Source: Spirochaetales bacterium (GTDB lineage Bacteria > Spirochaetota > Spirochaetia > ARS1246). From it: a stretch of 9,487 nt of DNA. The notes below the pieces were generated by a model. The model worked only from the letters and a program-made list of their open reading frames with translations, was not told the DNA's origin and did no database searches. Positions 1 through 5,301 of this stretch are shown in pieces. The position numbers and the translations under genes are program-made. The number at the start of each line of letters is the position of its first letter. The first letter of the stretch is position 1. Location of the stretch: NCBI GenBank assembly GCA_018644745.1, contig JABGPX010000834.1, positions 1 to 9,487 of the forward strand. Reading direction: 5' to 3'.

Positions 1-224
1 CTCTTGCGGTTCCCGGCATACTGCTTCCATACCATGGCCCCTTCACATGGGGACAAGACGCCGCAACGGCCGTTGAAAACGCTGTTGTTCTCGAGGAAGT
101 GGCAAAAATGGCATATAGGTCGTATCAGCTGAATCCGCGGCTAACCAACGCTCCACAGGAACTGCTGGACAAGCATTTCCTCCGAAAGCATGGTCCGCAG
201 GCATATTACGGGCAGCCTAAATAG
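1..224 (+). CDS. araD: L-ribulose-5-phosphate 4-epimerase, C-terminal part (gene cut by window start)
   Basis: This is the last 73 codons of a class II aldolase-fold epimerase that interconverts L-ribulose 5-phosphate and D-xylulose 5-phosphate in the cytoplasm, the step that feeds L-arabinose or related sugars into the pentose phosphate pathway. It is read in the frame starting at base 3 and stops at TAG 222-224. The visible sequence includes YHGPFTWG, whose His matches the third Zn ligand (His171 of E. coli AraD); then VVLEEVAKMAY, LLDKHFLRKHG and the C-terminal AYYGQ, whose second Tyr matches catalytic Tyr229. The start, the first two Zn histidines and the catalytic Asp lie outside the window. 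UlaF and SgbE catalyse the same reaction and cannot be separated from AraD on this fragment, so the symbol is the generic choice. The 3' end overlaps the converging PLP-enzyme gene by 8 bases. Confidence 0.93.
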   Translation, partial: LAVPGILLPYHGPFTWGQDAATAVENAVVLEEVAKMAYRSYQLNPRLTNAPQELLDKHFLRKHGPQAYYGQPK

Positions 225-1332
225 TTAAACGTCTCGAGCGCGCGACTATCGGCCACCGGTCGATTACCTTCCCGCCGTCGCCGATGAGAAGTGCCTCTTC
301 ATACAAATTCACTGTGGGGCATATATGGGTAGGAATAATAGTTACGGTGTCACCGGATCTCAGCTTCGGATCGGAATCGCTCTCGAAAACCCAATGCTCC
401 TCGCTTTGAGAAATCGGTACCGCATCAGGAAACTCTACGATAAGGCCTTTCTGACCTGCCGGATCTGTGGCAATTGCTTTTGATCCGACATCGAGAGTGA
501 AGCGCTTATTGCCGGATATAGAGATTACCCGGCCGAGCACAAGCGCGGCGGGCTCAAATGGCAAATCAGGATACCTCTCCGAGTAGCCCCAGTCGTAAAG
601 CACCGCGGTTCCCGGCGAGAGGTCAGTGTCCGGTATACCGGCATAACACGCAAATGTTGGCGTGCCTCCGAAGATCATGTGCGGGACCTGCAAACCCCTT
701 TCTTCTAAATCCCTCTTAAGTTCCTCTACGCGGTGATAGCATAGATCGCACGCCGCCTGTCGCTCCTCCGGATCCTGCTGCGTGTTATGACCGTCGTATA
801 CATGCAGTCCCGAAACCGAGAGCGCATTAGATGAAGAAAGACTTCTATATACAGCAGCCGCTTTCTCCATGGGTACCCCGGTGCGGCGCATGCCGGCATC
901 GATATCCACAAACCCGCCGGCGCTCTGACCTCGCGAAGTTAGCTCGTTTGTCAGGAGGCTCACAGCCTTTTCTGAATCCACGAGAGCATGAAATCGAGTA
1001 TCGGGAAATAGAGAAATAAGCGACGAGAACCTGGAAATATTAGGACCAACAAGGGGGTAAGCAATCAGCACATTCTTTGCGCCGGTCGAGGCGAGCATTT
1101 CCGCTTCGGCGATAGTAGCGCATTTGAAGCTGCTTATGCCTTTTTGCAGCAGGATTGACACAATCGCTGGGGATTTGTGGGTTTTGATGTGAGGCCACAG
1201 ACGCTCGGGTGATTCTGCAATCTCTACCATTCGATCGATGTTCTCGATAATTATCTTCTCAAAGAAAATCAAGGAAGGTGAGTTTATACTGCTTAATTCG
1301 GCGATCACGCCGGGATGCTTCGCCGGGCTCAA
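217..1332 (-). CDS. D-threonine aldolase / D-serine dehydratase-like PLP enzyme (fold-type III, Zn-dependent)
   Basis: This is a 371-residue cytoplasmic enzyme of the alanine-racemase-fold DSD1/D-threonine aldolase family. Members use PLP plus a divalent metal to cleave D-threonine-like beta-hydroxy amino acids or to deaminate D-serine. PHIKTHK at residues 47-53 carries the PLP-binding lysine (K50, the first Lys of the motif). MRRTGVP, GGTPTF and SPGTAVLYDWGY follow in family order, and PTHICPTVN at 334-342 supplies the metal-binding His336 and Cys338. The length fits the family (about 370-430). The start is TTG at 1332, overlapping the upstream TGA as TTGA, with AGG close by; a GTG eight codons in (1308) is the alternative but has no better ribosome-binding site. 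It is probably co-transcribed and translationally coupled with the UVR-motif gene. The active site looks complete. Substrate (D-Thr, D-Ser or 3-hydroxy-D-aspartate) cannot be read from the sequence, so no symbol is given. Confidence 0.9.
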   Translation of the reverse strand: MSPAKHPGVIAELSSINSPSLIFFEKIIIENIDRMVEIAESPERLWPHIKTHKSPAIVSILLQKGISSFKCATIAEAEMLASTGAKNVLIAYPLVGPNISRFSSLISLFPDTRFHALVDSEKAVSLLTNELTSRGQSAGGFVDIDAGMRRTGVPMEKAAAVYRSLSSSNALSVSGLHVYDGHNTQQDPEERQAACDLCYHRVEELKRDLEERGLQVPHMIFGGTPTFACYAGIPDTDLSPGTAVLYDWGYSERYPDLPFEPAALVLGRVISISGNKRFTLDVGSKAIATDPAGQKGLIVEFPDAVPISQSEEHWVFESDSDPKLRSGDTVTIIPTHICPTVNLYEEALLIGDGGKVIDRWPIVARSRRLTI

Positions 1333-2087
1333 ACCTGACCGCGCTCTTTGTAATGAGATATTTTGTCTCTGAGTTCTACCGCGGCTTCATAGTCCTCATT
1401 TTCAATAGCCTGCTCAAGCTCGGATTCCAGCTGTTCGAGGGTTCCGACTTTGAAATCGTTTATCTGCACAAGAGTTTTCTTTAGCTGATCGAGAGATCTG
1501 TCCCGCTCGAACTTAAAAACACTTGTTGAAACATCCTGAGTCGTCTTGATGATATCTATTGCAGATTCGACTGCGGAAAGAGCTTCCGGCTTGTCGTTGT
1601 TGCTCAGATGGAGCATTGCACGGGATAATGCGTTTACCCGCACTATATACGGTTTATACTGCAGCAGAGATCGCTGATCTTCTTTATTCGTACAGTATTT
1701 TTCAACCATAGAGCAAAGACGCAGGTTGTGATTCGTATCCTGCGCTGTCCGTTCATAATCACCTATCTGGAATAACAGAAGATATCGGTAATAATACAAA
1801 ATCCCTTCGTTCTGGACCATGAGGAAATCATTGTGATCGATGTTGAAACCGCCGTCTTCGCCATGTTCAGCGATGAATTGCTTTAATCTGTTCTCAATTT
1901 CATCAAGCGCGGATTCTCTCCCGAAAGGTCTTAACCCATCCGGCCGGCCGTCGAGTTCATACTGCTCTATCCCGAGAGGAAGGCGGACTTGCAGGATCTG
2001 TCTGCCGTCATCGCCCTTGATAAAGCGAACCGTTTCGTTCGAATCGTACTCCCAGTCACCCAGTATATGTGCTAAGTCTTTATCCAC
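1329..2087 (-). CDS. UVR (UvrB/UvrC) motif-containing protein
   Basis: This is a soluble protein of about 252 residues ending in a UVR motif (about residues 216-250, with LEQLESELEQAIENEDYEAA then VELRDKI), the helical-hairpin interaction module found at the UvrB C-terminus, in UvrC, and in McsA and ClpC-like proteins. The N-terminal 60 residues (DWEYD, GDDGR, ELDGRPDGLRPFG) form a separate conserved region that I remember from spirochaete proteins annotated only by the UVR motif; the middle is predicted helical. There is no nuclease or ATPase motif, so it is a partner or adaptor rather than an excinuclease subunit. I chose GTG at 2087 because GAGGAA (2095-2100) lies 7 bases upstream and a good promoter lies just beyond. 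An open frame reaches back to TTG 2150, but that would place the start upstream of the promoter. The next gene starts within its stop codon. Function unknown. Confidence 0.85.
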   Translation of the reverse strand: MDKDLAHILGDWEYDSNETVRFIKGDDGRQILQVRLPLGIEQYELDGRPDGLRPFGRESALDEIENRLKQFIAEHGEDGGFNIDHNDFLMVQNEGILYYYRYLLLFQIGDYERTAQDTNHNLRLCSMVEKYCTNKEDQRSLLQYKPYIVRVNALSRAMLHLSNNDKPEALSAVESAIDIIKTTQDVSTSVFKFERDRSLDQLKKTLVQINDFKVGTLEQLESELEQAIENEDYEAAVELRDKISHYKERGQV

Positions 2088-2094
2088 CTTACTG

Positions 2095-2100
2095 TTCCTC
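2095..2100 (-). promoter_or_regulatory. Ribosome-binding site GAGGAA that fixes the GTG start at 2087
   Basis: Read on the minus strand, GAGGAA precedes the GTG at 2087 by 7 bases, an ideal Shine-Dalgarno spacing. The other in-frame candidates upstream (TTG at 2150 and a TTG near 2104) have no comparable site, so this decides the start of the UVR-motif gene. Confidence 0.7.
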
Positions 2101-2111
2101 AATTGAGATAT

Positions 2112-2140
2112 AGTATAAACAAGATAGACCCAAATTCCAA
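2112..2140 (-). promoter_or_regulatory. Sigma70-like promoter of the UVR-motif / PLP-enzyme unit
   Basis: On the minus strand there is a -35 TTGGAA (2140-2135), a 17-base spacer, and a -10 TATACT (2117-2112; 5 of 6 consensus). Transcription would begin near 2105, giving a leader of about 18 bases that just contains the GAGGAA ribosome-binding site. It sits in the gap to the divergent SMUG1 gene and agrees with the GTG start. Prediction only. Confidence 0.6.
2114..2119 (+). promoter_or_regulatory. Candidate -10 (TATAAA) for the SMUG1 gene, overlapping the opposite -10
   Basis: TATAAA on the plus strand shares four bases with the minus-strand TATACT. It would place the SMUG1 transcript start about 37 bases before its ATG. 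No good -35 is found 15-19 bases upstream, so support is weak: it rests on the hexamer and on its position in a divergent gap. Confidence 0.3.
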
Positions 2141-2162
2141 TTCCCGACAAGGATGAATCACC

Positions 2163-2894
2163 ATGAGATCGTTGATAGATGCGGCACTTAAGCTACGAAA
2201 CGATATGTCTGTTCTGGATTTTTCCGAGCCTGTCGCCGCTGTATACAATCCTCTATATTATGCGTGGGAGCCATATAAAATCTTTGTCAACAAATATGGA
2301 AATGGTGATAAAAAAGTCCTATTCCTTGGCATGAATCCCGGCCCTTGGGGAATGGCTCAAACAGGGATCCCTTTTGGCGAGATAAGCTTTGCCCGGGATT
2401 GGCTGGAGGTAGCGGCGGATGTTTCCAAGCCGAAAATCGAGCATCCGAAAAGGCCTATTCAGGGGTTTTCCTGTGAGCGCAGTGAGGTGAGCGGCAGACG
2501 ACTGTGGTCTCTTTTCTCTTCCCGTTTTGGAACAGCTGATAATTTCTTTCAAGATCATTTTGTCTCAAACTACTGCCCTTTAGTTTTTATGGAAGAATCA
2601 GGCCGTAATAGAACGCCTGATAAGCTGCCGGCCGAGGAACGAATACGGCTTTTTGAAGCATGTGATCGGCATCTTGAGTCTACAATTCTCGCCCTTCGTC
2701 CGCGGTGGCTGATTGGGATAGGCGGATTCGCCGGTAAACGCTTCGAGGCTTTGGTAAAGAGACGAAAGGACCTATTTTCCGATCTGAACCTGCAGCTTGG
2801 CCGAATCCTGCATCCAAGCCCTGCCAGCCCGGCTGCAAATAAGGGTTGGGCCGAAGCAGCCGAAAAGCAGCTGTCCAACCTCGGCGTCTGGTAA
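2163..2894 (+). CDS. smug1: SMUG1-type uracil-DNA glycosylase (UDG family 3)
   Basis: This 243-residue DNA repair enzyme should remove uracil, and probably oxidised pyrimidines such as 5-hydroxymethyluracil, from DNA by a monofunctional glycosylase reaction that starts base excision repair. Motif I is GMNPGPWGMAQTGIPFGE (residues 56-73); N58 matches human SMUG1 Asn85, which positions the catalytic water. HPKRPI and SEVSGRRLW follow, then FVSNYCPL, where N136 matches the uracil-reading Asn163 of the human enzyme. SGRNRTP comes next, and motif II is HPSPASPAANKGW with H217 matching human His239. Every catalytic position I can check is intact, and similarity to the vertebrate protein runs over almost the full length; motif I has Trp where human SMUG1 has Phe. 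The ATG at 2163 has AAGGA 9 bases upstream. The gene is divergent from the UVR-motif gene and 35 bases before the flavoprotein gene. The assignment is secure; the damage range in this host is inferred. Confidence 0.96.
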   Translation: MRSLIDAALKLRNDMSVLDFSEPVAAVYNPLYYAWEPYKIFVNKYGNGDKKVLFLGMNPGPWGMAQTGIPFGEISFARDWLEVAADVSKPKIEHPKRPIQGFSCERSEVSGRRLWSLFSSRFGTADNFFQDHFVSNYCPLVFMEESGRNRTPDKLPAEERIRLFEACDRHLESTILALRPRWLIGIGGFAGKRFEALVKRRKDLFSDLNLQLGRILHPSPASPAANKGWAEAAEKQLSNLGVW

Positions 2895-2929
2895 TTTTCA
2901 TTCTGATGAATTTCAGCTAATATGCTGTT

Positions 2930-4507
2930 ATGTCAAACGTCATTAATATATCGCACCAGGGAAGCTTAACCGGGGGTCGGGTTGTGCGCGGGAAAGCTGA
3001 AATTCTCGAATCATATTCTGATTACCTTACCGATGAATCCCGGAAAGAGGGTATTTGTCCCGGCACGCTCTACTTACCTGAAACAACAGAAGAGGTATGC
3101 GCAGCTCTTAGGGAGATTGAAAAGAAAAATGAAAAAGTTACCATTTCGGGTGCGCGAACTGGGATTACCGGCGGAGCGGTCCCGGCCTCGCCTAATCTGA
3201 TAAGCCTTTCCGGTCTAAAACCTCGTATAACGGTGCAGCTTGCGCCTGAAGAGCAATATTGGACGGCCCGGGTCGGCGCCGGAACAACCCTTGAGGAGTT
3301 GAACGAAGCTCTGCGAACAAGAGACTTCGACAGCGATGGTATTTCACCTGCGAATTTATTCTATCCCGTGGATCCCACCGAAACCGGGGCAAGCGTCGGC
3401 GGCATGGCCGCGGCCAATGCGAGCGGTGCGCGGACATTGAAATACGGACCGACACGGGATTGGATCGCAGGTTTGACCATAGCTCTTGTCGACGGCTCAT
3501 GGGTTCATTTACGTCGCGATGAAATACGCTGCTTAGATGGATACTTCAAAATAGTCGATTCAAAAGGCAGATCTCGCAATGTAGAAATCGGTGATGTAAA
3601 GTGGCCGTCGACCAAGCACACAGCGGGATATCCGCTGAAGGCAGGAATGGATGCATTAGATCTGTTTATTGGCGGAGACGGCACCCTCGGTGTTATCACG
3701 GAGATTGATTTAATACTGACTGAAATCCCTAAAGCACGGCTGTGTCTTGTGCTCTTCGCCCCGACCGACGACCCGGTGGAAATCGTCACCCGGCTTCTGA
3801 AGCTCCGACCTGCTGCCTTGGAATACATGGATGAAAACTCGCTATCGCTGCTTCGAGACGCCAGAAATCAAAAACTCGGCGGGATACCTGAGATTCCCAT
3901 TGAAGCGAAGACCGCGATTTACCTGGAATTTGAGGCGGATAGCGAGGAGACGATTGATGGGGTCTATGAAGAGCTCGCTCCTCTTCTGGCGGAAGCGGAG
4001 ATTTCTGAAGAACTTACCTGGGCCGGATTCGACCAAAGCGACATTGATGCGATGAAAGCCTTCCGTCACGCTTTACCTGAAAGAATCAACTCGATTATCG
4101 CCGGGCGTAAGCGAGACATCCCGAGGCTGACGAAAGTGGGGACGGATATGGCGGTACCTCAACAGCACCTCGGAATGATGCTCAGCTTATACATCGAGAC
4201 ATTGAATAGGATGAAGTTGGAATACTGCATCTTCGGACATATTGGAAATGCCCATCTCCACGTAAACATACTGCCGCGATCATTGGAAGAGCAGGAGACC
4301 GGGTATCGTCTCTATCATGAGTTCGCCTATAAAGCTGTAGAATTGGGAGGAAGTGTATCCGCGGAACATGGAATAGGCCGCTTAAAACTTCAGTTTATGT
4401 CTATTCAATATTCATCCGAGGACATAACGAGGATGAGTAACGTAAAACATGCTTTTGATCCTGATCTGCGCCTGAATCCGGGTGTTCTGCTGGATTTTCA
4501 AAGCTAA
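2930..4507 (+). CDS. FAD-linked D-2-hydroxyacid dehydrogenase (GlcD / D-2-hydroxyglutarate or D-lactate dehydrogenase-like)
   Basis: This 525-residue flavoprotein belongs to the VAO/PCMH family with a FAD-oxidase C-terminal domain. Members oxidise D-lactate, glycolate or D-2-hydroxyglutarate and pass electrons to a carrier. The FAD domain shows GARTGITGGAVP (residues 75-86), PVDPTETGASVGGMAAANAS (146-165), KHTAGYPL (229-236) and IGGDGTLGVITEIDL (about 247-261). The C-terminal domain shows GHIGNAHLHVN, with H437 and H444, and AEHGIGRLK with E479, the same spacing as the metal-binding His/His/Glu set of human D-2-hydroxyglutarate dehydrogenase. No cysteine-rich Fe-S or CCG domain is fused, so it is the flavin subunit only, and no GlcE/GlcF partner is in the window. 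The ATG at 2930 has only a poor Shine-Dalgarno sequence, which suggests modest expression or read-through from the SMUG1 gene. The 3' end overlaps the converging 110-residue gene by 4 bases. Family is secure; substrate is not determined. Confidence 0.9.
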   Translation: MSNVINISHQGSLTGGRVVRGKAEILESYSDYLTDESRKEGICPGTLYLPETTEEVCAALREIEKKNEKVTISGARTGITGGAVPASPNLISLSGLKPRITVQLAPEEQYWTARVGAGTTLEELNEALRTRDFDSDGISPANLFYPVDPTETGASVGGMAAANASGARTLKYGPTRDWIAGLTIALVDGSWVHLRRDEIRCLDGYFKIVDSKGRSRNVEIGDVKWPSTKHTAGYPLKAGMDALDLFIGGDGTLGVITEIDLILTEIPKARLCLVLFAPTDDPVEIVTRLLKLRPAALEYMDENSLSLLRDARNQKLGGIPEIPIEAKTAIYLEFEADSEETIDGVYEELAPLLAEAEISEELTWAGFDQSDIDAMKAFRHALPERINSIIAGRKRDIPRLTKVGTDMAVPQQHLGMMLSLYIETLNRMKLEYCIFGHIGNAHLHVNILPRSLEEQETGYRLYHEFAYKAVELGGSVSAEHGIGRLKLQFMSIQYSSEDITRMSNVKHAFDPDLRLNPGVLLDFQS

Positions 4508-4836
4508 TGCAGCTCTACTCCCGCGCGGTCCAAAGCCCATTTTCGAAAATCCTCGTATGATAGTTCCTCTTCAGTGTGTCCAAGATTCAGGTGATTTTTC
4601 CCCTCATGTTCGGTGAAGAGATAAGATCCGAGGATAGAAGATTCCAGATTAAGGCTGAGAACCGGCATATGAGACTCTTCTGAGAAAAACAGAATCCTGT
4701 AGTGATATGGACTTTTCTGCAAAGATCCGGCAGGAATTTCGAGGGCGACGGCGCGGTACGAACAATAAATGAATTTTTCCCGGACTTTGGCGGTCATCAT
4801 CTGCTGCATCCAGGAAGAATCGAGTATCGGTTCCAT
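4504..4836 (-). CDS. Hypothetical 110-residue protein, family not recognised
   Basis: I do not recognise this protein. It is a small soluble protein with no signal peptide, no membrane segment and no cysteine cluster. It appears to have a mixed beta/alpha core (CSYRAVALEIP, HYRILFFSEE, MPVLSLNLESSI) and an acidic helical C-terminus (TEEELSYEDFRKWALDRAG). It is likely real. The ATG at 4836 has GGAG 7 bases upstream, the frame has normal codon composition, and it fills the gap between the flavoprotein and ATPase genes with only a 4-base convergent overlap at its 3' end. It diverges from the V-ATPase operon and may share a promoter element with it, which hints at a link to energy metabolism but does not prove one. 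Nothing in the sequence supports a specific function. Confidence 0.7.
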   Translation of the reverse strand: MEPILDSSWMQQMMTAKVREKFIYCSYRAVALEIPAGSLQKSPYHYRILFFSEESHMPVLSLNLESSILGSYLFTEHEGKNHLNLGHTEEELSYEDFRKWALDRAGVELH

Positions 4837-4880
4837 GGAACTACTCCAGATAGGTTGTACTCCCCTCCCCCTCTAGATTC

Positions 4881-4888
4881 ATTATAAT
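4881..4888. promoter_or_regulatory. Symmetric ATTATAAT element: candidate shared -10 for the ATPase operon and the divergent hypothetical gene
   Basis: ATTATAAT is its own reverse complement, so it provides a perfect TATAAT on the plus strand (4883-4888) and another on the minus strand (4886-4881). Transcripts would begin near 4895 (+) and 4874 (-), giving leaders of about 74 and 38 bases. No convincing -35 is found on either side at 16-18 base spacing, so an activator or an alternative sigma factor may be needed. The surrounding gap (4837-4968) also holds a pyrimidine-rich run at 4861-4874 and contains no gene. Confidence 0.45.
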
Positions 4889-4892
4889 ACTT

Positions 4893-4965
4893 TGCTGCTA
4901 AATACGCCATTACATAAAACTATCGCAGCACTTTCTACTCCTGCATCTGTGTGGTAGTCTTGTGC
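4893..4965 (+). other. Possible structured leader of the V-ATPase operon (alternative pairings)
   Basis: TGCTGC (4893-4898) can pair with GCAGCA (4925-4930). The overlapping GCAC (4928-4931) can instead pair with GTGC (4962-4965), supported by CTAC (4935-4938) with GTAG (4954-4957). The two foldings are mutually exclusive, and the second ends 3 bases before the ATG at 4969. The stems are short (6 bp, and 4+4 bp around an internal loop), so chance is a real possibility. Confidence 0.25.
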
Positions 4966-4968
4966 GCT

Positions 4969-5298
4969 ATGTTCGAAATAATAACCGAAATTCTCGATGC
5001 GGAGCATCGAGCCGAATCATTGGTTTCCGAAGCGAAGGCTAAAGCAGAACAGATACGGTCTGATGCAGAGAAAAAGGCCTCGGCGGAAATATCCGCAGCA
5101 AAAGAAAAAGCAAAAGTCTCGGCTCAGGAAAAGATCGAAAACGCAAAACGTGATTTTGCTGAACAATATGAACACGCGATTAAAGGCGCGAAAGAGAAGG
5201 CACTAGCTTTTCCGTCGGAACACAAGCCTGAGTTTGAAGAACTCATACGGGATATTGTCGATATAGTCGTAAAAACGGATTTAGATCAGGACCGGTAG
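4969..5298 (+). CDS. V/A-type ATPase peripheral-stalk subunit G/H
   Basis: This 109-residue charged, Ala/Lys/Glu-rich protein is almost all predicted coiled coil (about residues 8-80, as in AEHRAESLVSEAKAKAEQI) with a short C-terminal helical segment (EFEELIRDIVDIV). It would pair with subunit E to form the peripheral stalks that hold the A3B3 head still against subunit I. Length and composition fit subunit G of Thermus or NtpF of Enterococcus, and it is the first gene of the operon as in those systems. I chose ATG 4969. The same frame opens at GTG 4951 (six residues more, MVVLCA), but neither start has a clear Shine-Dalgarno site and the family normally begins just before the helix. It is followed by 3 bases and then subunit C. 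Assignment rests on composition and operon position, because coiled coils carry few diagnostic residues. Confidence 0.85.
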   Translation: MFEIITEILDAEHRAESLVSEAKAKAEQIRSDAEKKASAEISAAKEKAKVSAQEKIENAKRDFAEQYEHAIKGAKEKALAFPSEHKPEFEELIRDIVDIVVKTDLDQDR

Positions 5299-5301
5299 CC
5301 C

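Noticed and set aside
1329..2087. Excinuclease subunit (UvrB or UvrC)
   Set aside because: Only the UVR motif is present; helicase, GIY-YIG and endonuclease domains are absent, so a repair catalytic role is not supported.
2088..2150. N-terminal extension of the UVR-motif protein to TTG 2150 (MSGIGIWVYLVY..., looks like a membrane segment)
   Set aside because: The extension runs through the predicted promoter and has no ribosome-binding site; GTG 2087 with GAGGAA at 7 bases is far better.
2897..2910. Small hairpin TTCAT-TCTG-ATGAA after the SMUG1 stop, as a terminator
   Set aside because: The stem is five AT-rich pairs with only three T residues after it, too weak for an intrinsic terminator.
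4861..4874. Pyrimidine-rich run TCCCCTCCCCCTCT as a structural or G-quadruplex element on the minus strand
   Set aside because: There are only two runs of four or more G on the complementary strand, not enough for a quadruplex; it may simply be spacer DNA.
4951..4968. Extension of subunit G/H to GTG 4951 (MVVLCA)
   Set aside because: There is no Shine-Dalgarno site and the residues are unlike the family's N-terminus; ATG 4969 is the natural start, though not proven.
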